The notes beneath the pieces are model-generated. The model saw only the letters and a program-made list of their open reading frames with translations. It was not told the origin of the DNA and ran no database searches. Below, piece by piece: positions 26,836 through 35,226 of a DNA stretch of 64,000 nucleotides (positions are counted from its first letter, which is position 1; each line of letters begins with the position of its first letter). The DNA is taken from NCBI RefSeq assembly GCF_014784055.1, contig NZ_CP061813.1, forward strand, positions 1,684,001-1,748,000. The letters run 5' to 3'. Origin of the DNA: Polaribacter haliotis (GTDB lineage Bacteria > Bacteroidota > Bacteroidia > Flavobacteriales > Flavobacteriaceae). The translations under genes and the position numbers were made by a program.

Positions 26836-28326
26836 TTACCTATCTCTTTTTATAAAAAGTGTATCTAATTGCATTTCTTTCTGTAACCAATTTCTTAATT
26901 CTCTTTCTTTTGGTGCTATAATACTGTCTGGTAATTTCAAATTCCACTTTATAGTAGCAATTGGTATAGTGTCTATTTCAATAAAATCTTTAGAAGATAA
27001 CATATTTGCAAAACTAATTTGATCAATATCTATATATCTAATTTTTGCATCTTTTGCAATTCTACTAAAAGCAATTACTTTCTGATTTGTATTTAATGCA
27101 TCTTGTTCAATCCTTGTGTTTAAAGAAGAAATTGTTTCTTGTAGCTCTGTTATTTGTTTTTGTAAACCAGCAATTATATTTTTACTTTCTTGAAGTTCTT
27201 CGCGTTTCTCCTTGTAAGCAGTTGTAATTAAATCGAAACTTTTAGTATCACTATCTCTTACTTTTAAAACAACCTCTTTTAGGTTTTTATATCTTGGATC
27301 AGTTAATAACCTATTCTTTAAAGAGTTTTCTTCAGCTTCACTTACTTCGTTAAAAAACTTTAATTCTAATGTTTTAGACTCTTTCTCATAAGGACTTTCC
27401 ATTAACAAATAAGAAGGATTAGAACTAATTTCATTCTTAATAAAATTTCTAATTTCTGTATTAATTTGATTTTCTTTAAATACATTAATAAATGTAAAAA
27501 TTGCAGGAATCATTACAGCAACACCAACTATAGACGCAATTGTTGCATAACGTTTTCTCTTCGCAGCATTTGCATATTTATGCATAGGAAAACGCAACAT
27601 TTTTAAAACAATAAAAGCCGCTAAAGCAATAAAAATGGTGTTAATAGTAAACAAATACATTGCTCCAAAAAAGTAAGAAAAATTACCTTTCGCCAAACCA
27701 TAACCTGCTGTACACAAAGGAGGCATTAAAGCTGTAGCAATCGCAACTCCAAAAATTACAGATGCAATTGTACCTTTTTTTGTTCTTGCGACCATCAAAG
27801 CCAGTCCTCCAAAGAAGGCTATTAAAACATCTCGAATATCTGGGCTTACACGTCCTAATAATTCTGAAGTATCTTCACTCAAAGGAAAAAAATAGAAAAA
27901 CATAAAGGAGGCAAATAAGCTTAGCCCAATCATAATTCCTAAATTAATAAGCGACTTTTTAAATGTATTAATATCATTTAATGCAAAAGACATTCCTAAG
28001 CCTAAAATTGGTCCCATTAAAGGAGAAATTAACATGGCCCCAATAACAACTGCAGTTGAATTCGCATTTAAACCAATGGATGCCACAAAAACAGCAAAAA
28101 TAAGAATCCAAGCTGTTGCTCCCTTAAATGGTATATCTGCTTTTATTGCTTCTAAAGTTGCTTCGTGATCTGTATCGTGTCTAAAGTCAAAAAGCTCATT
28201 TAAAAAAGCTTTAATGCTTTCGAATAAGCCTTTTGCTTCTTTTTTAACGCTTTGTTTAGAATCTCCTGATTTAGAATTTTCTTCTGTTGGATGTGGCTTT
28301 ATATTTTTCTCTATATCTTCTTCCAT
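26836..28326 (-). CDS. DUF389 membrane protein
   Basis: A 496-residue protein: an acidic/basic N-terminal tail (1-60), a DUF389 membrane domain with about six helices (70-285; VVIGAMLISPLMGPILGLG is the family hallmark), then a soluble C-terminal region with a coiled coil (about 375-410) and a distal domain. Function is unestablished. The long C-terminal extension probably faces the periplasm or cytoplasm as a sensor or partner-binding part; this is inference. Confidence 0.85.
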   Translation of the reverse strand: MEEDIEKNIKPHPTEENSKSGDSKQSVKKEAKGLFESIKAFLNELFDFRHDTDHEATLEAIKADIPFKGATAWILIFAVFVASIGLNANSTAVVIGAMLISPLMGPILGLGMSFALNDINTFKKSLINLGIMIGLSLFASFMFFYFFPLSEDTSELLGRVSPDIRDVLIAFFGGLALMVARTKKGTIASVIFGVAIATALMPPLCTAGYGLAKGNFSYFFGAMYLFTINTIFIALAAFIVLKMLRFPMHKYANAAKRKRYATIASIVGVAVMIPAIFTFINVFKENQINTEIRNFIKNEISSNPSYLLMESPYEKESKTLELKFFNEVSEAEENSLKNRLLTDPRYKNLKEVVLKVRDSDTKSFDLITTAYKEKREELQESKNIIAGLQKQITELQETISSLNTRIEQDALNTNQKVIAFSRIAKDAKIRYIDIDQISFANMLSSKDFIEIDTIPIATIKWNLKLPDSIIAPKERELRNWLQKEMQLDTLFIKRDR

Positions 28327-28660
28327 ATTCTATTGTTTAGAACGTTGGAAAGATACAAAAAAAGTTTACTGATATAGAATAATATGAATTTAGGTAAGAA
28401 GATTTTATCAATTTATAATTTAAAAGTTTGTTCTTTTTTGTTCTTTTAAAAAAAACGTAAGATCTTCAATTCTTTCTAAAAAATAATTATTCATTTCTAT
28501 TTATAGAAATTAAAAAGTAGGATGTATTTCCACAAGTAAAATTTTTATGGTTAACCGTTCTCCATTTGTTTCAAAAAATGAAATATTATAAGTAATAATT
28601 ATTAAGCAAATCTCTTATTTTTAAAAGATATTTCTATTTATAACGTTTTACTCATAAAAT
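28327..28660. other. Gene-free intergenic region upstream of DUF389
   Basis: About 330 bp between the DUF389 start and the tRNA-Lys terminator. It is very A/T-rich with no open frame of note, and I see no convincing RNA structure or promoter in it. Confidence 0.4.
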
Positions 28661-28661
28661 A

Positions 28662-28694
28662 AAAACGTCTAAACAATTAAGTTTAGACGTTTTC
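28662..28694 (-). terminator. Terminator of tRNA-Lys
   Basis: Perfect 13-bp stem AAAACGTCTAAAC / GTTTAGACGTTTT with loop AATTAA, directly after the tRNA 3' end. Confidence 0.9.
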
Positions 28695-28696
28695 TG

Positions 28697-28769
28697 TGAC
28701 CGGGCTGGGGCTCGAACCCAGGACCCTCTCCTTAAAAGGGAGATGCTCTACCAACTGAGCTACCAGGTC
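28697..28769 (-). tRNA. tRNA-Lys (anticodon UUU)
   Basis: A 73-nt cloverleaf. D arm GCTC...GAGC; anticodon stem TCTCC/GGAGA with loop CTTTTAA giving UUU; T arm CTGGG-TTCGAGC-CCCAG; discriminator A. CCA is not encoded. The acceptor stem GACCTGG / CCCGGTC has one mismatch (T5 opposite C68). It has its own promoter and terminator. Confidence 0.96.
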
Positions 28770-28791
28770 ATTCTTTTTCTCTTAGCGGGTG

Positions 28792-28821
28792 CAAATATAG
28801 TAGTTATTTTGTAAAAAACAA
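28792..28821 (-). promoter_or_regulatory. Promoter of tRNA-Lys
   Basis: Minus strand: TTG (-33), exactly 19 bp, then TATATTTG (-7). The -7 box lies 23 bp from the tRNA 5' end. Confidence 0.75.
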
Positions 28822-28830
28822 ACTTGAAGT

Positions 28831-29598
28831 TTATTTTGTTTTATTTAAATGTGCTTCCCTTACTTTCTTGAATAAATTAGAAGAATAAACAAAACTTACA
28901 ACAGCTTCATTTTCAGTTTCGAAGATATCTTCACTAGTACCTTCCCACTCTTTTTTTCCTTTATTTAAAAAAACAATTTTTTCTCCAATTTCCATCACAG
29001 AATTCATATCATGTGTATTAATTACGGTTGTAATTTGATATTCGTCTGTAATTTCTTGAATTAATTTATCGATTACGATTGCCGTTCTTGGATCTAAACC
29101 AGAATTTGGCTCGTCACAAAATAAATATTTAGGATTCATTACAATTGCTCTTGCAATTGCAACCCTTTTTTGCATTCCTCCAGATAATTCTGCAGGTAAT
29201 TTATCGTTAGAGTTTTCCAGTTTAACCCTTTTTAGAACAACATTTACACGCTCTAACATCTCTCCATGAGATTTTTTTGTAAACATTTTAAGAGGAAACA
29301 TAACATTATCTTCCACAGTTTGCGAATCGAATAGTGCACTTCCTTGAAAGACCATACCAATTTCTTGACGCCATTCTTGTTTTTCTTCTTCTGTGAAATT
29401 TGTGTTTATTCTTCCATCAAAAGAAATTGTTCCCTTTTCTGGAGTATGTAAGCCAATTAAAGATTTTAAAAATACCGTTTTCCCAGAACCACTTTGCCCA
29501 ATAATTAGATTTGTTTTTCCAGGATAAAAGGTTGTTGTAATTCCTTTTAAAACTTGAACATCACCAAATCCTTTATGTAAATTTTTTACTTCTATCAT
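28831..29598 (-). CDS. ABC transporter ATPase, MlaF-like
   Basis: A 255-residue ATPase: Walker A GQSGSGKT (34-41), signature LSGGMQKR, Walker B YLFCDEPNSGLDP. It resembles the MlaF/Ttg2A branch that powers phospholipid traffic between membranes. Four bases separate it from the permease gene. The MCE-domain partner (MlaD) is not in this window. Confidence 0.88.
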   Translation of the reverse strand: MIEVKNLHKGFGDVQVLKGITTTFYPGKTNLIIGQSGSGKTVFLKSLIGLHTPEKGTISFDGRINTNFTEEEKQEWRQEIGMVFQGSALFDSQTVEDNVMFPLKMFTKKSHGEMLERVNVVLKRVKLENSNDKLPAELSGGMQKRVAIARAIVMNPKYLFCDEPNSGLDPRTAIVIDKLIQEITDEYQITTVINTHDMNSVMEIGEKIVFLNKGKKEWEGTSEDIFETENEAVVSFVYSSNLFKKVREAHLNKTK

Positions 29599-29602
29599 AG
29601 CT

Positions 29603-30343
29603 TTAAGTTAGTAGTAATTGAGTTAAAATATAATTCATTATTACAATTAAAATTGTTGTCCAAACAACGGATTGTGTACTTGCTCTTCCTACTGCGATGG
29701 AACCTCCTTTTACATAATATCCATGATATGATGGAACTGTAGCAATTAAAAATGCAAAGACTATTGTTTTTATCATTGCATATATAATTAAAAAGGGTTT
29801 AAAGTCCGTTTGAAGCCCAATAATATAATCTGTTCCTGCGAATAACCCAGAGAGCACTCCAGCTACCCAACCTCCAAAAATACCTAAGAACATCGCCAAA
29901 AGAATTAGAAAAGGATAAAAGAATAAAGTTGCGATTACTTTTGGTAAAACTAAATGACTTATGGAATTTATTCCCATAACATCTAATGCATCGATTTGCT
30001 CGGTAACACGCATTGTACCAATACTAGAAGTTATATAAGAACCTACTTTTCCTGCTAAAATAATACAGCAAAATGTAGGAGCAAATTCTAAAATTATCGA
30101 TCGTTTTGCGGCAAAACCAATTAATGAGTCAGGAATAAATGGACTATCTAAATTCAAGGCAGTTTGTAATGCTATTACACCTCCAATAAAGAATGAAATA
30201 AACATTATAATTCCTATAGATTTCAATCCTAGGTCTTCAATCTCTTTCATTAATGCTTGATAAAAAATCCGAGAACGCTGGGGTCTTTTAAAAACACGTC
30301 CTAACATGATAAAATATTTACCAATATGCTCTATATATGTCAT
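29603..30343 (-). CDS. ABC transporter permease, MlaE family
   Basis: A 246-residue permease with about five membrane segments and the MlaE-type core (VGSYITSSIGTMRVTEQIDAL). It forms a complex with the adjacent MlaF-like ATPase, probably for lipid transport between inner and outer membrane. First gene of the two-gene operon. Confidence 0.9.
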   Translation of the reverse strand: MTYIEHIGKYFIMLGRVFKRPQRSRIFYQALMKEIEDLGLKSIGIIMFISFFIGGVIALQTALNLDSPFIPDSLIGFAAKRSIILEFAPTFCCIILAGKVGSYITSSIGTMRVTEQIDALDVMGINSISHLVLPKVIATLFFYPFLILLAMFLGIFGGWVAGVLSGLFAGTDYIIGLQTDFKPFLIIYAMIKTIVFAFLIATVPSYHGYYVKGGSIAVGRASTQSVVWTTILIVIMNYILTQLLLT

Positions 30344-30396
30344 TCAAAGTAATTTTATGCTAAAGTATTAAAATATCATTAATTCGATGTTAATTA

Positions 30397-30428
30397 TTGT
30401 ACATCAAAATAAAAAATAATTACTTTTA
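30397..30428 (+). promoter_or_regulatory. Putative pafA promoter
   Basis: TTG, 21 bp, then TACTTTTA, one mismatch from TAnnTTTG, 23 bp before the ATG. Confidence 0.35.
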
Positions 30429-30451
30429 CGGGTATTAATCTATTTAAAAAA

Positions 30452-32092
30452 ATGAAGAATTCTATTTTTTATCTACTATTCGCTATTATTTTGTTTGCTA
30501 ACTGTAAGCAAACTACTGTAAAACAAGAAAAACCAAAACTTGTTATAGGAATAGTAATCGACCAAATGCGATACGATTATTTAACTAGATACGCAAACAG
30601 ATATGGAGAAGGTGGTTTTAAACGTTTATTAAATAATGGCTTTTCTTTGGAGAATGCACATTATAATTATATTCCAACTTATACTGCTGTTGGACACACC
30701 TCTATTTATACAGGAACAACTCCAGCAAATCATGGAATAATTTCAAATAATTGGTACGATAAGTTCTTAAAAAAATCTATTTATTGTGTAGATGACAATA
30801 CCTATAAAACTGTTGGAAATAATGGAACTTATGGGCAAAAATCGCCATTTAGATTATATACAACAACCATAGCAGACGAATTACATTTATCGCAAAACAT
30901 GAAAGGTAAAACAATAGGGATTTCAATAAAAGATCGTTCTGCAATTTTACCAGTTGGTCATACAGCTAATGGAGCATATTGGTATGATGGAGGAAATTAT
31001 AATATGTTTATTTCTAGTACTTTTTACATGAATAATCTTCCACAATGGGTAAAAGATTTTAATGCTAACAATAAGGCAGATGAATACTTAAATACACCAT
31101 GGACGACTTTATATGATATTAAAACTTATGGCCAAAGTAGAGCAGACGACAATATTTTTGAAGGAAAATTTATAGGACAACAATCGCCTACTTTTCCAAA
31201 AAATTTAAAAGAATTGAGAAAGAAAAATGGAAACTTTTCTTTAATAAAAGCTATTCCTGCAGGAAATACTTTAACAGCAGATTTTGCAAAAGCTGCTATT
31301 ATTGGTGAAAATTTAGGGAAATCTGATTATACAGATTTATTAACTGTTAGCTTCTCTTCAACAGATTATGTTGGCCATCAATATGGTGTGGCTGCAGTAG
31401 AAACAGAAGATACTTATTTAAGGTTAGATAAAGATTTGGCAGATTTCTTTCAATTTTTAGATGCACAGGTAGGTAAAGACAACTATACCTTATTCTTAAC
31501 TGCAGATCACGCAGCTGTTCATGTTCCATCTTATTTGCAATCATTAAAAATTCCTGCTCATTATTTAGATATAAAAAAGTTTAGAGAATTTATTTTAGAA
31601 GTTACTAAAAAATATTTCAATTCGGTGGAGTTGATTGAAAACGTTTCTAATTATCAAATATTTTTAAATAAAGAAAAAATTGAAACTTTAGGTTTAAATT
31701 TAAATACTGTTGCGCAAAAATTAGCTGATGAAGTTTTAAATTTCGATGGAGTTTACAAAGCTGTAACTGCAAGAACTTTACAAACTACATCTTTTACAGA
31801 TGGTATTTTAAACTCGCTTCAAAATGGATATAATCAAAAATTTTCTGGTGATGTTTTAATGATTCCTTATCCTGCAACTTTAATTTATTCTAATAAAGGT
31901 ACCAGCCATGGTTCTGGTTATTCTTATGACACACACGTTCCAATAATTTTCTATGGAAATGGAATTAAAAAAGGTTCTTCAGCAAAAAAATATGAAATTA
32001 TAGATATTGCTCCAACAATTTCTAATTTATTAAAAATTGAAGCGCCAAATGGTACTTCTGGAAAAGTAATTGAAGAGGCTTTAGACAATTAA
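30452..32092 (+). CDS. pafA: PafA-type alkaline phosphatase lipoprotein
   Basis: A 546-residue lipoprotein (lipobox FANC, C18) of the alkaline phosphatase superfamily. Residues match PafA: first metal Asp in IVIDQMRYD, nucleophile T78 (IPTYTAVGH), Asn 99/100 (SNNWYDK), and K160 and R162 (IKDRSAILP). Later metal ligands are in FSSTDYVGHQYG and TADHAAVHVP. It releases phosphate from phosphomonoesters in the periplasm or at the surface. Confidence 0.93.
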   Translation: MKNSIFYLLFAIILFANCKQTTVKQEKPKLVIGIVIDQMRYDYLTRYANRYGEGGFKRLLNNGFSLENAHYNYIPTYTAVGHTSIYTGTTPANHGIISNNWYDKFLKKSIYCVDDNTYKTVGNNGTYGQKSPFRLYTTTIADELHLSQNMKGKTIGISIKDRSAILPVGHTANGAYWYDGGNYNMFISSTFYMNNLPQWVKDFNANNKADEYLNTPWTTLYDIKTYGQSRADDNIFEGKFIGQQSPTFPKNLKELRKKNGNFSLIKAIPAGNTLTADFAKAAIIGENLGKSDYTDLLTVSFSSTDYVGHQYGVAAVETEDTYLRLDKDLADFFQFLDAQVGKDNYTLFLTADHAAVHVPSYLQSLKIPAHYLDIKKFREFILEVTKKYFNSVELIENVSNYQIFLNKEKIETLGLNLNTVAQKLADEVLNFDGVYKAVTARTLQTTSFTDGILNSLQNGYNQKFSGDVLMIPYPATLIYSNKGTSHGSGYSYDTHVPIIFYGNGIKKGSSAKKYEIIDIAPTISNLLKIEAPNGTSGKVIEEALDN

Positions 32093-32094
32093 TA

Positions 32095-32498
32095 ATGAAA
32101 ACAATTAGGTTATTAGTTGCACCAGTAATTTTTACATTGTTATTATTTTCTTATTCAAATGAAAATGATTTAGAAGATAGAATTATTGGAAAGTGGAAAA
32201 GATCGAAAAATATAATGGAAACACTAAAGTGGATTTAGGCTGCAGTGAGTATTACTATTCAGAATTTAGAATATTATTTGGTAAATATGAAACTTTTTCT
32301 AGTTATATAGATTTTGAACAAACACCTCAAGAATGTAAAAGTAGTTCTGCTTTAAGAAGTTGGAGGAAAAGCAATTTTGGTTATGAATTATTTGATTTCC
32401 CTAATGAAATTTTATATGTTGCTTATTTTGAAGCTGATAATTTAATTATTGAAGCAACTCAATTACCATATAAATTTATATACCAAAGATTTAATTAA
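32095..32498 (+). pseudogene. Frameshifted small secreted lipocalin-like protein
   Basis: Frame A (ATG 32095 to TAG 32238) encodes a signal peptide and RIIGKWKRSKN, which looks like a lipocalin start. Frame B, open to TAA at 32498, continues with NGNTKVDLGCSEYYYSEF. Adding one A to the five-A run at 32206-32210 joins them into a 134-residue protein reading GKWKRSKKYNGNTKVDLGC. This is either a recent inactivating deletion or a homopolymer sequencing error. The GTG start at 32193 gives no signal peptide and is unlikely. Confidence 0.65.
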
Positions 32499-33175
32499 GT
32501 TACATCTTTAAAAACAGAGCTATTTTGGTGCCTTTTTATCGCTTTTCTAGAAAGAACAATTCCAATAATTAAAGAAACAAAAGCTCCTATAGAAATTCCA
32601 GGAATAAAGTTGATAAATAAAAAGAAATCATATGCTCCATGAAATAAAGTTGCGAAAAACAAGCCTAGTAAATTCAGTGAAATTCTATTCTTAGAGAATT
32701 TTGCTTTTCCCATAAAATAACCCATTAGAATTCCAAAAGTTGCATGTGCTGGAACAGCTGTAAAGGCTCTTAAAAACCCAGTCCCTGATCCATGCTGATA
32801 TGTGTATAGCACGTTTTCTAAAGCGGCAAAACCCATAGAAACCATTACAGCATAAACGATACCATCAAAAGGTTCGTTAAATTCTTTATTTCTTTGCGCA
32901 TAATATTTTACAATAATATACTTTGAAAATTCTTCTACTAGAGCAACTACAAAAAATGCTTGTAAAAATTGTTGCAATACATTTTTAATATCCGTTAAAG
33001 GAAAAATTCTAGCGGCTACAAACCCTAAAACAACCGTAAGAATAATACTTACAGTTGCTCCTAAAAGAAAACTTTTTGTTAAAATTCCAATTGGTTCTTT
33101 TTCGTATTTATCCTTAAAATAAATGTAGATAATTATTACGCAAATTGGTGCAATTGCCAATAGAAGTAAACTCAT
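32495..33175 (-). CDS. PrsW-family intramembrane metalloprotease
   Basis: A 226-residue protein with about seven membrane segments and the PrsW motifs: EEFSKY (two Glu), the FAALENVLY segment, AHATFG and FHGAYDFF, which supply metal-binding and catalytic residues. Bacillus PrsW starts cleavage of an anti-sigma factor; the target here is unknown. It is three bases from ctlX and ends in a 4-bp convergent overlap with the frameshifted gene. Confidence 0.88.
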   Translation of the reverse strand: MSLLLLAIAPICVIIIYIYFKDKYEKEPIGILTKSFLLGATVSIILTVVLGFVAARIFPLTDIKNVLQQFLQAFFVVALVEEFSKYIIVKYYAQRNKEFNEPFDGIVYAVMVSMGFAALENVLYTYQHGSGTGFLRAFTAVPAHATFGILMGYFMGKAKFSKNRISLNLLGLFFATLFHGAYDFFLFINFIPGISIGAFVSLIIGIVLSRKAIKRHQNSSVFKDVT

Positions 33176-33178
33176 AAA

Positions 33179-34111
33179 TTATGCTTTTGGGAGAAAAACT
33201 TCTGCCATCATACAACGTGCACTTCCACCACCACAAGTTTCTATGGTTTCTAATGAACTAGAAATAATTTTACAATGGTTATTTATTTTTGCAACCTGAC
33301 TTTGTGTTAGAGAATCGTGTGCAGCTTTACTCATTACTAAAAACAACTCATTATTCTCACCTTTTACTTGTAGCATATTACCTGCAAAACTGTGCATTTG
33401 TTCTTCAGTAATTTCAATAATTTGTTTTCCATCTTCTTTTAAATTTTTTAGAACATTTTTTCTTTCTTGCTTATCGTCAATCGTGTCTAAACAAATAACC
33501 ACGAATGTTTCTGCAACACACATCATAACATTTGTGTGGTAAATAGCTTCTCTTTTACCTTCTACTGTTTGGTTTGCTATAAAAACTACTGGTGTATATT
33601 CAAAATCCTCGCAAAATTCTATAAATAATTCTTCGTCTGCTCTTGCAGATAGAGCGCAATAAGCTTTTCTATTAACTCTGTCTAAAATAATACTTCCTGT
33701 TGCTTCAAGAAATATATCTGCTTCTTCAGCTGAAGTGTAATCGACAATATTTTCTATTACAAAACCTTCTTTTTCTAAAGTTTCTAAAATATCTTCTCTT
33801 CTTTCTGAACGTCTGTTTTCTGCAAACATTGGGTAAATACCAACTGTACCATTTTCATGAAAAGAAATCCAATTATTTGGAAAAACAGAATCTGGTGTAT
33901 CAAATTTATCTGTATCAGAAACAACAACCACATTTACTCCGTAACTTTTCAATTTAAAAACATAAGCATCAAACTCTTCTTGAGCTTTGGCATTTATTTC
34001 AGCATTTTTTAAAGCTAAATCTTCTTGAAAATAGTTATTTACAGCAGTTTGCTCATTCTTCCTAAAATTTATAGGACGAATCATTAAAATGGTATTTGTA
34101 GTTTGTTGCAT
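33179..34111 (-). CDS. ctlX: CtlX-type citrulline/arginine hydrolase (pentein fold)
   Basis: A 310-residue member of the guanidino-group modifying superfamily. Seen are IRPINFRKNEQTAVNNYFQ near the start, D74 (TPDSVFPNNW), E136 (FLEATGS), H192 (IYHTNVMM) and nucleophile C300 (GGGSARC). CtlX-type enzymes act on citrulline. Arginine deiminase activity is the alternative. It lies beside a second, distant pentein enzyme. Confidence 0.85.
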   Translation of the reverse strand: MQQTTNTILMIRPINFRKNEQTAVNNYFQEDLALKNAEINAKAQEEFDAYVFKLKSYGVNVVVVSDTDKFDTPDSVFPNNWISFHENGTVGIYPMFAENRRSERREDILETLEKEGFVIENIVDYTSAEEADIFLEATGSIILDRVNRKAYCALSARADEELFIEFCEDFEYTPVVFIANQTVEGKREAIYHTNVMMCVAETFVVICLDTIDDKQERKNVLKNLKEDGKQIIEITEEQMHSFAGNMLQVKGENNELFLVMSKAAHDSLTQSQVAKINNHCKIISSSLETIETCGGGSARCMMAEVFLPKA

Positions 34112-34245
34112 TTAAATTTAATTTATCCACAAAATTATGCATTTTTAAGTACACTTTATTATCAATGTCAAATATAATTTGATTTGAATTTTTAAAACTC
34201 AATATAGTTAACTAATAATAAAGAAAATTTGAAATAAATAAAAAA

Positions 34246-35160
34246 CTAATCTCTAATTAAAGGCATTGTAGAACAACGTAACAAACCTTCTTGCTTTGCT
34301 ATTTCTGCATAAGGAACTTCCTCAACAGTAAATCCATTTTCTCTTAACCAAGAATTTAGTCTTGTAAAGTTTTTTTCTGAAATGATAACATTTTCAGAGA
34401 TTGAAAAAACATTACTATTCATGTTATACATTTCTTCTTTTGTAATTTCAAAAACATTTTCTTTTCCAAAGAAATTCAACAACCACTCATATTCTTTTTC
34501 AACTAAAAATCCGTTTTTATGAAGTATGGCCTTGTCTTTTCCTATGGGTTGAAAACAACAATCTAAATGCAGTGCATTATCTTTAGGGTCTGTATTGTCT
34601 TTTCTTAACTCGAAAGATTTTACAGTTTTATCAGGAAATAATTCTTGTAAAGCAATTACTGCATCTATATTTGTACGAGCTGTTATATGGTCTGCATAAT
34701 CTTCTCCAGAATAAGTTCCTACAAAAATATAATCATTCCAAGGCATTACATCTCCACCTTCTACATGGCATTCTTCTGGTAGCTTGATAATATTTTCTGG
34801 TTTAATTTTAGAAATAACATGATTAATTGCGTCTATTTCTTGATCTCTATCAGGTAAGATATTTGCTTTCACCAATTTATCATCAATAACAAATGCTATA
34901 TCTCTAGAAAAAATTTGATTGTAATTCTCTATCACTTTTGGTCTAAAAACTTCTACATTATACTTTTTTAGAACAGCTTCAACAGTATCCATTTCCGAAA
35001 TCATATCTTCTTCTTTTGGGTATGTTCCAGCAATTACATGTTGTACACTTTTGGGATCGTAACAATCTTCAACTTTTGGAACTCCTCCATTACTTTCTGC
35101 TGTTCCTAAAACAACAGCTCTTAATCTAGAAGTTTCGTTTTTAATATTGAGTTTTAACAT
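34246..35160 (-). CDS. Arginine deiminase/amidinotransferase-like enzyme (pentein fold)
   Basis: A 304-residue protein with SRD (85-87), EGGD (134-137), H198 (ALHLD) and nucleophile C296 (LLRCSTMP), the residues that handle a guanidinium group. Bacteroidetes members are annotated as amidinotransferases or dimethylarginine hydrolases. The sequence does not distinguish these. It lies 134 bp upstream of ctlX on the same strand. Confidence 0.82.
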   Translation of the reverse strand: MLKLNIKNETSRLRAVVLGTAESNGGVPKVEDCYDPKSVQHVIAGTYPKEEDMISEMDTVEAVLKKYNVEVFRPKVIENYNQIFSRDIAFVIDDKLVKANILPDRDQEIDAINHVISKIKPENIIKLPEECHVEGGDVMPWNDYIFVGTYSGEDYADHITARTNIDAVIALQELFPDKTVKSFELRKDNTDPKDNALHLDCCFQPIGKDKAILHKNGFLVEKEYEWLLNFFGKENVFEITKEEMYNMNSNVFSISENVIISEKNFTRLNSWLRENGFTVEEVPYAEIAKQEGLLRCSTMPLIRD

Positions 35161-35172
35161 ATGTAAAGCGAT

Positions 35173-35204
35173 AAAAAAAGCTTCATAAAATATGAAGCTT
35201 TTTG
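35173..35204 (-). terminator. Terminator of gltA
   Basis: AAAAAGCTTCATA / TATGAAGCTTTTT stem between gltA and the pentein gene, with Ts on the minus strand. Confidence 0.8.
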
Positions 35205-35226
35205 TTTATGTAAAAATAATTAAAAA

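Noticed and set aside
32193..32498. Independent gene from GTG at 32193
   Set aside because: It lacks a signal peptide and begins inside the codons of the upstream frame; a one-base frameshift explains both frames better.
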